Positions 1 through 7,570 of a stretch of DNA of 45,925 nt are shown piece by piece. Origin of the DNA: YA12-FULL-51-18 sp041665305. Its GTDB lineage: Bacteria; Elusimicrobiota; Elusimicrobia; Elusimicrobiales; UBA9959. How positions within the stretch are numbered: position 1 is the stretch's first letter; each line of letters starts with the position of its first letter. The stretch is taken from NCBI GenBank assembly GCA_041665305.1, contig JBAYJD010000021.1:1-45925 (forward strand), read 5' to 3'. The translations under genes and the position numbers were made by a program. A model generated the notes under the pieces. The model made no database searches and was not told the DNA's origin. It was given only the letters and a program-made list of their open reading frames with translations.

Positions 1-119
1 ACTGGATAGACGGTGTTTTCCTGGACATTATTGTCTTTGCAGGGCGGCCGGCGCACGGGTGGGCTTAATAAGTGGGGAATCCGGACCGCCGAAAACTGGG
101 GAGTCTTAGACCGCCGCCT
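1..119. mobile_element. Candidate mobile-element end with tandem 20-bp repeats
   Basis: No convincing gene lies here. Two imperfect direct repeats sit at 72-91 (GTGGGGAATCCGGACCGCCG) and 96-116 (CTGGGGAGTC followed by TTAGACCGCCG), sharing TGGGGARTC and GACCGCCG. An inverted copy of CGGACCGCC (82-90) occurs at 128-136, inside the last codons of the neighbouring gene. Multiple short repeats near an end are known from IS21-type insertion sequences, so this may be the outer end of an element extending left of the window. No transposase is visible, so the assignment is an inference. Confidence 0.3.
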
Positions 120-632
120 TCACCATAGGCGGTCCGTGCGGGCGCCCTCCGCCTTCCAGCCTTTCTTTAGAAATTTCTTAGGCAGCTCGGTTTTGTAAAA
201 AGCCGTCATCGACTTGAATACGCCGCCGTCCTTGGCAGGCATGGAATATTTCAGCTCGTAACGTTCCGGTCCCTCCGTCAGGGCGTCAAGCGAAAGCCCC
301 TTGTACAGCGGGATGCCCAGTTCGTCCAGTTTTTTCTTCGCGTCCGCCGCGTCCGCGGGAGCGGCCGGCTTCGTCTCTTTTTTTAATGGTTTGTCCGCGT
401 TGTCCGTTGAGGCCGGCGGCAGGCCGGTTTCGGTCTTTGAACTGGTCTTTATTCCGACGAGCGCCTGCAGGCCCTTTTTCCCCTGCTCTATTTGTTCGGG
501 AGTGAGATTTTTTATCATTCCTTTCAGCTTCTCCACCCCGACCTTCAGTTTTCCGGCGTCTCCCGCGCGGGAGCCGGTCGCAGAAAACAACAGCGCCGCC
601 GAAACAAGAAACGTTAATCCTGGTCTCATCAT
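120..632 (-). CDS. Secreted hypothetical protein, possibly 3'-truncated
   Basis: A 170-residue protein with an N-terminal signal peptide (hydrophobic run through about residue 20, then SRAGD). A charged helix and an Ala/Pro/Lys-rich linker (about 60-100) follow. The C-terminal part (IPLYKGLSL... FYKTELPKKFLKKGWK) looks like periplasmic domains in which a FYKxxLxxxGW segment is normally followed by another strand; here the protein ends about ten residues later, where inverted GGCGGTCCG sequence begins. I therefore suspect truncation by an insertion on the left. The ribosome-binding site AAGGAGG is one base from the first ATG and four from the second (627-629), so the second may be used. It is the last gene of the minus-strand group nadE-barrel-this gene. 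Function unknown. Confidence 0.6.
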   Translation of the reverse strand: MMRPGLTFLVSAALLFSATGSRAGDAGKLKVGVEKLKGMIKNLTPEQIEQGKKGLQALVGIKTSSKTETGLPPASTDNADKPLKKETKPAAPADAADAKKKLDELGIPLYKGLSLDALTEGPERYELKYSMPAKDGGVFKSMTAFYKTELPKKFLKKGWKAEGARTDRLW

Positions 633-650
633 TCCTCCTTAAGTTTTTAA

Positions 651-698
651 TCCGGTGACATAATACCTATTTGCCGAATTAAGTATTATGTCACCGGA
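651..698. repeat. Perfect 16-bp inverted repeat (REP-like)
   Basis: Arms TCCGGTGACATAATAC (651-666) and GTATTATGTCACCGGA (683-698) are perfect complements around a 16-bp loop. The element fills the gap between two minus-strand genes. There is no T-tract, so it is not a normal terminator. The long perfect arms and asymmetric loop resemble REP-type elements moved by Y1 (RAYT) transposases; that link is inference. Confidence 0.75.
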
Positions 699-710
699 TA
701 ACCGCATACG

Positions 711-2162
711 CTAAAAGGGATAGCCTACTTTTATGATGGCGTTGGTGCCTTCCGAGCCGAAGGCAAAATCCAAGGTTCCCACGACCTGCGGCCTGATCAC
801 TATTCTGGCGGAGATGCCGGGGCTGTATTTCAGGTTCCGGGCGCTGAACTCGGAGGGTTTCGGGAATACCGTGCCTATGTCCAGGAACGGCGCTATTTCG
901 CTTTCGCTGATGAATTTCATGAACGGCGAGCGCGAAAGGGTTATGCGTTCTTCCACGGTAAATACGAATTTTCCCCGGTCCACAAAACGGCCGTCGCCCG
1001 CCATCCTCAGCCCGGTGCTTTCGCCCAGCTGCGGCAGCGCGTAGAACGGCAGCGCGTCCCCTTTGGTGAACTGGTAAAGATAGTGGATGGCGGTAACATA
1101 CTTCCCTTCTTCCTTATAGTTATAGTAGTGCTTCAATTGTACGACATAGGTCCGGTAGTTGAAATCTGAAGCCAGGCTCTTGTCCGAGTAATTGACCGAG
1201 GCGGCGATATAAGTGCCGAGCTTGGGGAGGAACGGATGGTCGGTGTCATCGTAGACCAGCGCGAAGCGGTGGGTCAGGAAAGTATTTTCCTTCGAGGCCT
1301 GGTTGAACAAAGCCGGGAAGAGGCCGCTGACCTGTCCGGATTCCTGCGGACCGTCGCTTATCCTTTTCAGGTAGAGGGCGTGGTTGAAATTAAAGAAAAA
1401 ATGGTGGTTTACCAGCGGCAGGTCCACGGTAAATTCCTCGCCCGTCATGTTGAGCGCGTAATTGGCCCTGTCCTTTCTGGACGAGTCGATGCCGAGCCCG
1501 TAAAAGGATGGTTTTCCCGTCACCCAGTTCTTGGCTTCGGCGCCGACGCGGATCTCCGAGCCCCAGGCTTGCGGCGTGTAATAGTAGATTATGAATTCCC
1601 TCTCCACTTTCTGGGAATAGGAGGCGCGCAGCAAAAAAAATCTTTGTTCGTCCGGGAAGATGTATTGCCTGTAAGTCAAGGTGGTCCGGAGATATTCGTT
1701 GTATGTGGCGGAGGGCGCCAGGACCGCTTTGATGGTTTTGTCGTTCGGGCCGCCCCTTATGGCCATGATCGGCATGATGCCGAAGGAGACTCCCATATCC
1801 TTATTGGAATCCACGACCGGGAAAGGGATGATGGGCCCTTTGGCGGTGTTTATGGTGATGGCGCCCAGGGTCCTGGCCAGGATGTTCTCCTTCGGGGCGG
1901 TTTCGGCGATCTCGAGAGGTTTCACCAGCTCCGCCCTGGTTTTCGGCTCTTGTCCCACCACTTCGTCCTTTAATTTGGCGCTCTTGTGCGGTTTTTTCTT
2001 TTTAGCCGCCGGCCCCCGCGCCTTTAAGGCGGGGCCGGCCGCGGCCTGCGCGGGCGCGGAGCCGCCGAGCTCCGTTTCCCGCGCGGCGGGGCCGGGCTGC
2101 GACGAAAGGTCCGGCGCGCAAAGCGCGAGAAGAAAAAGGAGCGCGGGAAGTTTGCGTGTCAT
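711..2162 (-). CDS. Outer-membrane beta-barrel protein, Omp85/D15 surface-antigen type
   Basis: A 483-residue exported protein. A signal peptide (about 1-22) is followed by a Pro/Ala/Lys-rich linker to about residue 90, and then alternating aromatic beta-strand segments typical of outer-membrane barrels. The sequence VYDDTDHPFLPKLGTY and a final aromatic-terminated strand (IIKVGYPF, ending in Phe) match the bacterial surface antigen (D15/BamA C-terminal) domain. No clear POTRA repeats are visible in the short N-terminal part, so it is more likely a TamA-like or patatin-associated-type barrel than BamA itself. It lies 40 bp downstream of nadE on the same strand and is probably co-transcribed with it. 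The substrate or partner is not known. Confidence 0.75.
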   Translation of the reverse strand: MTRKLPALLFLLALCAPDLSSQPGPAARETELGGSAPAQAAAGPALKARGPAAKKKKPHKSAKLKDEVVGQEPKTRAELVKPLEIAETAPKENILARTLGAITINTAKGPIIPFPVVDSNKDMGVSFGIMPIMAIRGGPNDKTIKAVLAPSATYNEYLRTTLTYRQYIFPDEQRFFLLRASYSQKVEREFIIYYYTPQAWGSEIRVGAEAKNWVTGKPSFYGLGIDSSRKDRANYALNMTGEEFTVDLPLVNHHFFFNFNHALYLKRISDGPQESGQVSGLFPALFNQASKENTFLTHRFALVYDDTDHPFLPKLGTYIAASVNYSDKSLASDFNYRTYVVQLKHYYNYKEEGKYVTAIHYLYQFTKGDALPFYALPQLGESTGLRMAGDGRFVDRGKFVFTVEERITLSRSPFMKFISESEIAPFLDIGTVFPKPSEFSARNLKYSPGISARIVIRPQVVGTLDFAFGSEGTNAIIKVGYPF

Positions 2163-2202
2163 TGGCTAAGGTATTTGCGGACCGAGGACCGGGGCCTGAA
2201 GC

Positions 2203-3891
2203 TCATGAGGGTTTCCGTCCAGGCCGGGGCCTGTCCGCCGCCTGTCCGCCCGTCGTTATGAAAGCCGTCGATTTGACTATGGGCATTTTTCTGCCGTAGC
2301 CGAAGGATTTTTCCGTCACCTTCAGGCCGATAGGCAGCTGCTTGCGCTTGTACTCGTTGGCCTCTATGCGCCGGAGTATGGAAAGGACCAGCTCGGCGTC
2401 GTAGCCTTTTTTGATTATTTCCCGCGCCGTCCGGTTCTCCTCCATGTAAAGACGAATGACCGCGTCGAGCGTTTCGTAAGGCGGCAGGTCGTCCTGGTCC
2501 TTCTGGCCGGGTTTAAGTTCCGCGGTAGGCTGTTTTTTGATTATCGCGCGCGGGATCACCTCGCCCCCGGCGTTCATTCTCGCGGCCAGCCGGTAAACTT
2601 CCGTTTTCAGCAGGTCGGCTATAGGCGCCAGGGCTCCGGCCGTGTCGCCGTAAAGGGTGCAGTAGCCCAGGGCGATCTCGGATTTGTTGCCGGTGGTAAG
2701 GGCCAGCAGGTTCCCGGAGTTCGCAAGGGCCATCAAAAGAACGCCGCGGATCCTGGCCTGGAGGTTCTGCATCGTCAGTGTGACTTCGCCGCGGGGCTTT
2801 GCGGTTTTCAGCTCCCGGAGGAACCGGGCGTAAATATTTTTAATCGGGATGAGCCTGGTCTTTATGCCGAGGTTCGCCGCCAGGGCCCGGGCGTCGTCTA
2901 TGCTTTGTTTTGAGGTGTACTCCGAGGGCATGAGCACGCCGGTCACATTTTCCGGGCCGAGAGCCCGCGCCGCCAGAACGGCCACCACCGCCGAGTCGAT
3001 GCCGCCGCTCAGACCCAGCACCGCTTTCTGAAAACCGAGTTTTTGAAAATAATCCTTTATGCCGAGGGTCAGCGCCGAGCCTATTTCGTCCGCGCTTTCG
3101 TCGGGGCGCGGCGCCGCGGCCCCCGCGCGGGTGTCGGCCAGCAGCAGATCTTCCTTAAAGGCCGCGGCCGACGCGAGCGTCCTGCCCGCGGGATCCAGCG
3201 CGAAGCTGTTGCCGTCGAAAATAAGTTCGTCGTTGGCGCCTGCCTGGTTGGCGTAAATAATATGCGCCCGCATTTTTTTCGCGAGGCCGGAGAGGATGGT
3301 CCTGCGCCTGGCGCTTTTCCCCCGGTAATAAGGCGAGGCCGAAAGATTGATGATGATCGAAGCCTTGCGTCCGCGCAGCGTTTTTACCGGATTGTTGGTA
3401 TAGAGCAGCCGGTTCGGCAGCAGGGCGGTCTGGGCCCAGATATCCTCGCAGATGGTAAGGCCTACAAGTTCCCCCCGGAACCTGAAAGGAATGTTGGTCC
3501 GCGCCGGCTCGAAATATCTGGCTTCGTCGAAAATGTCGTAGGTCGGAAGCAGGGATTTGGCCCTTTTTTGCAGGATCTTTCCGCCGCTGAGGAACGCCGC
3601 GGAGTTCAGGAGCTCCTTGCCCTGCCTGCCCGGGTTAAGGTCGACGAACCCCACCGCCAGCGCGGGCCCGAGCCGCAGCGCTGCAAGACGGCCGAGCGCG
3701 GCCAGGTTCTCCAGGATAAAATCTTTTTTTTCCAGCAGGTCCAGCGGCGGATAGCCGGTAAGCGCCAGTTCCGGGAAGACGACGATGTCCGCGCCCAGGT
3801 TTTCGGCTTTCCTGGCGAAGGTCTCTATCTTATGCTCGTTGGCGGCGATATCGCCCACTTTAGGGTTGATCTGGGCAATGGCTATTTTCAT
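2203..3891 (-). CDS. nadE: Glutamine-dependent NAD+ synthetase
   Basis: This enzyme makes NAD+ from deamido-NAD+, ATP and glutamine, the last step of cytoplasmic NAD biosynthesis. The 562-residue protein has an N-terminal nitrilase-fold glutaminase domain with the Glu41 (FPELALTGYPP), Lys113 and Cys149 (TICEDIW) triad. The C-terminal ammonia-dependent synthetase carries the ATP pyrophosphatase motif SGGIDS (296-301). The length fits the two-domain glutamine-using form. The start MKIAIAQINP is the usual N-terminus of the family. A good sigma-70-like promoter lies about 45 bp upstream at 3936-3964. It leads a minus-strand group with the outer-membrane barrel gene. Confidence 0.95.
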   Translation of the reverse strand: MKIAIAQINPKVGDIAANEHKIETFARKAENLGADIVVFPELALTGYPPLDLLEKKDFILENLAALGRLAALRLGPALAVGFVDLNPGRQGKELLNSAAFLSGGKILQKRAKSLLPTYDIFDEARYFEPARTNIPFRFRGELVGLTICEDIWAQTALLPNRLLYTNNPVKTLRGRKASIIINLSASPYYRGKSARRRTILSGLAKKMRAHIIYANQAGANDELIFDGNSFALDPAGRTLASAAAFKEDLLLADTRAGAAAPRPDESADEIGSALTLGIKDYFQKLGFQKAVLGLSGGIDSAVVAVLAARALGPENVTGVLMPSEYTSKQSIDDARALAANLGIKTRLIPIKNIYARFLRELKTAKPRGEVTLTMQNLQARIRGVLLMALANSGNLLALTTGNKSEIALGYCTLYGDTAGALAPIADLLKTEVYRLAARMNAGGEVIPRAIIKKQPTAELKPGQKDQDDLPPYETLDAVIRLYMEENRTAREIIKKGYDAELVLSILRRIEANEYKRKQLPIGLKVTEKSFGYGRKMPIVKSTAFITTGGQAADRPRPGRKPS

Positions 3892-3935
3892 AGCGGTTTA
3901 TCCTGAATCCGCGGTGATCTGCGTAATCTTGAACT

Positions 3936-3964
3936 AGTATAGAACATCTGAGGCCGGATGTAAA
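3936..3964 (-). promoter_or_regulatory. Sigma-70-type promoter of nadE
   Basis: On the minus strand TTTACA (3964-3959), exactly 17 bases, then TATACT (3941-3936). Five of six bases match consensus in each box. Predicted transcription start is near 3929, giving a leader of about 38 nt. Confidence 0.6.
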
Positions 3965-3971
3965 AAACGAA

Positions 3972-4011
3972 CCGCGCATTTTTTTAAGAAAAAACCTCAA
4001 AAAATGCGCGG
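3972..4011. repeat. Perfect 13-bp inverted repeat between divergent promoters
   Basis: Arms CCGCGCATTTTTT (3972-3984) and AAAAAATGCGCGG (3999-4011) flank a 14-base loop. The A/T tracts face the loop and no U-tract follows either arm, so it is not a standard terminator. Its position between the two promoters suggests an operator or structural element. Confidence 0.6.
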
Positions 4012-4138
4012 GGAATGCGTCGCGTGCGCTTTTAAAAAAATCCTAACAGGACGGTTTCCGTCATATGCGCAAATCCCTCACGGTTGCTTTATACCACGCA
4101 CCCCGAAAATTGTCAATACCCGCGGCGGCGCAAAGCTA

Positions 4139-4168
4139 TTGAACAACCATAGCGGGATATGTTAACAT
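4139..4168 (+). promoter_or_regulatory. Putative promoter of rpsB-tsf
   Basis: TTGAAC (4139-4144), an 18-base spacer, then TAACAT (4163-4168), preceded by TGT to form an extended -10 (TGnTAnnAT). It would start transcription near 4175, about 65 nt before rpsB. Confidence 0.45.
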
Positions 4169-4239
4169 AGTAACGGAGAAATCCTGCTCCCAGAGGGCGG
4201 GAAAAGAAACGAAAAACGCGGTAAAAAGGACAAAAATAA

Positions 4240-5028
4240 ATGCTGAACATATCGATGAAGACGATGTTGGAAGCCGGTGTGCACTTCGGTCATCAGACTT
4301 ACAGATGGAACCCCAAAATGGCCCGTTTTATTTTCGGCGAAAGGAACGGCATCCATATCCTTGATCTGCAGAAAACCGTCAAGGAACTTAAAAAAACCTA
4401 CGCTTTCGTGAAAGATTCCGCCAAGGACGGCAAAATATTCCTTTTTGTCGGCACCAAAAAGCAGGCCAAGGACATCATAAAGGAAGAGGCCGAGAGGGCT
4501 AATGTCCCCTGCGTCTACGAAAAATGGCTGGGCGGCACGCTGACCAATTTCGAAACCATAAAAAAATCCCTCAAGCGGCTTGACGAGCTGGAGAGGCTGG
4601 AGAGCGACGGCCTTTTCCGCGTCATGTCCAAGAAAGAGGTTTCCCGCCTGACCAAGGAAAAGAACCGCCTTGTCAAACTGATGTCGGGCATCCGCCAGAT
4701 GAAGAACCTCCCCGATATTATGTTCGTAGTGGATCCCATCGAAGAGGCCGGGGCGCTTAGCGAGGCCAGGAAACTGCATATGCCCGTGGTGGGCGTCTGC
4801 GACACCAATTGCGATCCGGACGCCCTCGACTGGGCCGTCCCGGGCAATGACGACGCCGCGCGCTCGATCAGGCTTTTTTGCGCGACCATGGCCGACGCCA
4901 TAATAGAAGGCCGCGCCGAGGCGGAAGCCGCCAAAGCCGCCGCCGTCCAACCGGCCGAAGCCGAGCAGCAGAACGAGCAGCAGGCGCTGATGGACGCCCC
5001 CTCCGAACCCGTCAGGACCGAGGAATAA
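4240..5028 (+). CDS. rpsB: 30S ribosomal protein S2
   Basis: Structural protein of the small ribosomal subunit, required for S1 docking. The 262-residue protein carries the family N-terminus MLEAGVHFGHQTYRWNPKM, the central VDPIEEAGALSEARKL segment and CDTNCDPDALDWAVPGNDDAARSI. The acidic, glutamine-rich tail after about residue 225 is variable in the family. AAGGAC lies upstream at good spacing of the ATG used here; an in-frame ATG five codons later is an alternative. It is followed by tsf, the normal partner, with a 101-bp gap that contains a large hairpin (5049-5095). Confidence 0.97.
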   Translation: MLNISMKTMLEAGVHFGHQTYRWNPKMARFIFGERNGIHILDLQKTVKELKKTYAFVKDSAKDGKIFLFVGTKKQAKDIIKEEAERANVPCVYEKWLGGTLTNFETIKKSLKRLDELERLESDGLFRVMSKKEVSRLTKEKNRLVKLMSGIRQMKNLPDIMFVVDPIEEAGALSEARKLHMPVVGVCDTNCDPDALDWAVPGNDDAARSIRLFCATMADAIIEGRAEAEAAKAAAVQPAEAEQQNEQQALMDAPSEPVRTEE

Positions 5029-5048
5029 ACCGCGGCCGGGGCCGAGTC

Positions 5049-5095
5049 GGACCGCAGGCTGACGGGCCTATGCCCTTCAGCCCTCAGCCTGGTCC
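5049..5095. repeat. rpsB-tsf intercistronic hairpin with AGGCTGA repeat unit
   Basis: Complementary blocks GGACC/GGTCC, AGGCTGA/TCAGCCT and GGGC/GCCC nest around CTAT (5068-5071). The 14-mer CCCTCAGCCTGGTC (5081-5094) recurs inverted at 6772-6785 in the pyrH-gmhA gap. There is no U-tract. It could modulate the rpsB to tsf ratio by RNA processing, or simply be a dispersed repeat. Confidence 0.6.
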
Positions 5096-5129
5096 GCCAT
5101 GAACAAGCTATTCAAACCCAGGAGATTTT

Positions 5130-6035
5130 ATGAGCGCGATAACCAGCGAACAAGTTATGTCTTTAAGAAGCCAGACCGGCGCGGGCGTGATGGACTGTAA
5201 GAGCGCCCTTACGGAGTCTGCAGGCGACCTCGCCAAAGCGGTGGAACTTCTCAGGAAGAAAGGCCTGGCCGGCCTTGCCAAGCGCGCGGGCCGCCTTATG
5301 AAAGAGGGCGTGGTGGCCGTTAAGGTTTCCCCCGACTCCAAAACCCTCGCCATGGTCGAGCTCAATTGTGAAACCGATTTCGTGGCCAAGAACCCGGAAG
5401 TGAGGGCGCTGGCCGAAGAGCTTTCCGGTCTTATGCTGGCCGACGCTTCGATGGCGAATCCGGCGGAGAACGCGAAAGCCAAGGAAAAACTCCAGGCGCT
5501 CGCCATGAAGACCGGCGAGAATATGGCTATCCGCCGCGGCACGACTTATCATGCCGCCGCCGATACGGCCGTCAATTATTATATCCACTCCGATTCAAGG
5601 AAAGCCGCGGTCGTGGAACTTTCTTTTAACGGGGAAATGAACGCCGCGAAGAGCGACCTTTTAACCCTGGCCAAAGAACTGGCCATGCAAAGCGTGGCCA
5701 TGAATCCCAAATGGCTGCGCCGCGAGGACGCCCCTGCGGACCTGGTGGAAAAAGAACGCGAGATCTATCGCGCCAAGATGGAGAAGGACGAAGCCGACGC
5801 CAAGGCCCTGGCCGACCAGGCCGGCAAGCCCTACAAGGCCAAGTCCCCGGAAGGCGTGGCGAAAATGCTGGAAGGCCGCGTCAACAAGTTCTTCCAGGAA
5901 TCCTGCCTGCTTGAGCAGGCCTCCATCCGCGAGAGCAAGCTTTCCATAGCGCAGGTGATCAAGAGCCATTCCGACAGGCTCAAAGGCGAGATCCGGATAA
6001 AAAGGTTCGACTGCTACATCATCGGCATGGAATGA
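5130..6035 (+). CDS. tsf: Elongation factor Ts
   Basis: Guanine-nucleotide exchange factor that regenerates EF-Tu-GTP. The 301-residue protein begins with the UBA-like helix region (VMSLRSQTGAGVMDCKSAL, about 9-27) and carries the diagnostic TDFVAKN (82-88). The core includes AVNYYIHSDSRKAAVVEL and AMQSVAMNPKWL, and the C-terminal dimerisation portion is present, so this is a full-length form. AGGAG precedes the ATG. It lies between rpsB and pyrH as in most bacteria. Confidence 0.97.
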   Translation: MSAITSEQVMSLRSQTGAGVMDCKSALTESAGDLAKAVELLRKKGLAGLAKRAGRLMKEGVVAVKVSPDSKTLAMVELNCETDFVAKNPEVRALAEELSGLMLADASMANPAENAKAKEKLQALAMKTGENMAIRRGTTYHAAADTAVNYYIHSDSRKAAVVELSFNGEMNAAKSDLLTLAKELAMQSVAMNPKWLRREDAPADLVEKEREIYRAKMEKDEADAKALADQAGKPYKAKSPEGVAKMLEGRVNKFFQESCLLEQASIRESKLSIAQVIKSHSDRLKGEIRIKRFDCYIIGME

Positions 6036-6048
6036 GCCGGTAAAACGC

Positions 6049-6753
6049 ATGTATAAACGAGTCCTGCTTAAGATCTCCGGAGAAGCGCTTTCCGGCAACG
6101 GCGACGGGCGCTCCATAGGTCCGTCGGCCCTGACCTTTATCTCGGAAGAGATCAAAAAAGCCTGCCGGCCGGAGATCCAGCTTGCCATCGTCATAGGCGG
6201 AGGCAATATCTGGCGGGGCGCCAAGGACGGGCACGGTATGATAGACCGGGTCACCTCCGACAACATGGGGATGCTCGCCACTATCATAAACGCCATGGCG
6301 CTCCAGTCGGCTCTGGAGCACAAGGGCGTGCATACCCGCGTGCAGACTTCCATAGAGATCTCCCGCCTGGCCGAACCGTTCATCCGCCGCCGCGCCATCC
6401 GGCATCTTGAAAAAGGCCGCGTGGTTATTTTTGCCGGCGGCACCGGCAACCCTTATTTTACGACCGATTCGGCCGCCGCCCTGCGCGCGGCGGAGATCGG
6501 CGCGGATGTGATCTTTAAGGCCACCCAGGTGGACGGCGTGTACACCGGCGACCCGAAGCTTGATAAGAAAGCCAGGATGATAAAGAACATCACTTACATG
6601 GACGCCATCCGCAAAGGCCTGAAGTTCATGGATACCAGCGCCCTTACGCTCTGCATGGAGAATCATCTCCCCATACTTGTTTTCAATCTGCACACTCAGA
6701 ACAACATTAAAAAAGCGGTCGGCGGCGAAACCGTCGGGACCCTCATTAAATAG
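6049..6753 (+). CDS. pyrH: UMP kinase
   Basis: Hexameric bacterial UMP kinase of the amino-acid-kinase fold, phosphorylating UMP to UDP in the cytoplasm. The 234 residues include KISGEALSG near the N-terminus, the glycine loop VIGGGNIWRG and FAGGTGNPYFTTDSAAALRAAEIGADV, and end with the AVGGETVGTLI tail typical of the family. It starts 13 bp after tsf with only a weak ribosome-binding site, suggesting translational coupling. It supplies the pyrimidine route whose first enzyme (carAB) is at the other end of the window. Confidence 0.96.
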   Translation: MYKRVLLKISGEALSGNGDGRSIGPSALTFISEEIKKACRPEIQLAIVIGGGNIWRGAKDGHGMIDRVTSDNMGMLATIINAMALQSALEHKGVHTRVQTSIEISRLAEPFIRRRAIRHLEKGRVVIFAGGTGNPYFTTDSAAALRAAEIGADVIFKATQVDGVYTGDPKLDKKARMIKNITYMDAIRKGLKFMDTSALTLCMENHLPILVFNLHTQNNIKKAVGGETVGTLIK

Positions 6754-6843
6754 AAGGAGAGGCTGAAGCAAGACCAGGCTGAGGGCGGAGCGGATTTAAA
6801 AACACCTTCAGACTTCGGCCTTAAACCTTCAGCCTAACCACTT
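6754..6843. repeat. pyrH-gmhA gap with dispersed AGGCTGAAG / CTTCAGCCT repeat
   Basis: AGGCTGAAG (6760-6768) is inverted as CTTCAGCCT (6827-6835). GACCAGGCTGAGGG (6772-6785) is the exact reverse complement of bases 5081-5094 between rpsB and tsf. A related AGGCTGAAGGCTGA occurs at the end of the 2Fe-2S subunit gene (about 17012-17025). No promoter or U-tract is evident. Confidence 0.55.
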
Positions 6844-7419
6844 ATGGAAGAAAAGATCCGTTCCGCGATCGACAGTCATCTAGCCGCCGCCCGGGCCTTG
6901 TCGGCCCAGTGGGGCCTCATAGGACAGATAGCTTCCCTGATCGCCGCGTCCGTCAGGAAAGGCGGCAGGGTCCTGATCTGCGGCAACGGCGGCTCTGCGG
7001 CGGACAGTCAGCACATAGCGGCGGAACTGGTCGGGCGGTTCAAGAAAGAACGCCGGGCCATAGCTGCGCTGGCCCTTACCACCGACACTTCCATCCTGAC
7101 GGCGCTCGGCAACGATTACGGCTTCGACAGGATCTTCTCGCGCCAGGTGGAAGCCCACGGCTGCGCGGGCGACCTCCTTATCGCGATCTCCACTTCCGGC
7201 TCCAGCCCCGATGTCCTTAACGCCGTCAACAAGGCCCGCGAAATGGGGCTTACCGCTATCGGCCTTCTAGGGCGGGACGGCGGCTCCATAAAACCCGTCT
7301 GCGACCTGGCCCTGGTGATCGACGACCCCGATGCCGCCCGCGTCCAGGAAATCCATATCCTGGCGGCCCATATAGTCTGCGGCCTTGTGGAAGATTCCAT
7401 CGTAGCGGAACAACCCTGA
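6844..7419 (+). CDS. gmhA: D-sedoheptulose-7-phosphate isomerase (SIS domain)
   Basis: First enzyme of ADP-heptose synthesis, converting sedoheptulose 7-phosphate to D-glycero-D-manno-heptose 7-phosphate for LPS inner core. The 191-residue single SIS-domain protein has LICGNGGSAADSQHIAAELVGRF, the phosphate-binding ISTSGSSPDVL and a late QEIHILAAHIVC helix, all GmhA hallmarks. The length is normal. It lies between pyrH and frr, which are usually adjacent, so an envelope gene has been inserted into the translation operon. No obvious ribosome-binding site precedes the ATG. DiaA-like SIS proteins are related, but the sequence favours GmhA. Confidence 0.88.
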   Translation: MEEKIRSAIDSHLAAARALSAQWGLIGQIASLIAASVRKGGRVLICGNGGSAADSQHIAAELVGRFKKERRAIAALALTTDTSILTALGNDYGFDRIFSRQVEAHGCAGDLLIAISTSGSSPDVLNAVNKAREMGLTAIGLLGRDGGSIKPVCDLALVIDDPDAARVQEIHILAAHIVCGLVEDSIVAEQP

Positions 7420-7437
7420 AAACGACCGTAAATTTAA

Positions 7438-7443
7438 TATAAT
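7438..7443 (+). promoter_or_regulatory. Possible -10 box upstream of frr
   Basis: A perfect TATAAT follows the gmhA stop codon, but no good -35 lies 16-18 bases upstream. It may provide extra frr-uppS transcription. Weak evidence. Confidence 0.25.
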
Positions 7444-7500
7444 TATGACAGCGGCGCCCGCGGGCGTTTTGCCGCTTTATGGTGCCGCTTAGGAATCGTC

Positions 7501-7544
7501 GCGGCAAAAATTCTTACGATAAAACGCCGTTTTACGGCGTTTTA
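7501..7544. repeat. Intergenic repeat copy A (half palindrome plus CG hairpin)
   Basis: GCGGCAAAAATTCTTA is a half copy of the AT palindrome found at six other sites. It is followed by TAAAACGCCG-TTTTA-CGGCGTTTTA (7520-7544), a perfect 10-bp hairpin. The stem has terminator-like A and T flanks on both strands but only four U residues. It ends nine bases before the frr ribosome-binding region. Confidence 0.7.
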
Positions 7545-7570
7545 TAAAACAGTTGAAAGGAGCCTTTGAT

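Larger units (their letters stand above)
3892..4239. other. Divergent intergenic region between nadE and rpsB
   Basis: No gene is seen in this 348-bp gap. It holds the minus-strand nadE promoter (3936-3964), a perfect 13-bp inverted repeat (3972-4011), a small GACGG/CCGTC hairpin near 4041-4053 and the plus-strand rpsB promoter (4139-4168), followed by a leader of about 65 nt. The base composition is more AT-rich than the flanking genes. Confidence 0.7.

Noticed and set aside
13..198. Plus-strand frame of 61 codons at the left edge
   Set aside because: It crosses the direct repeats and the end of the minus-strand gene, with no supporting features.
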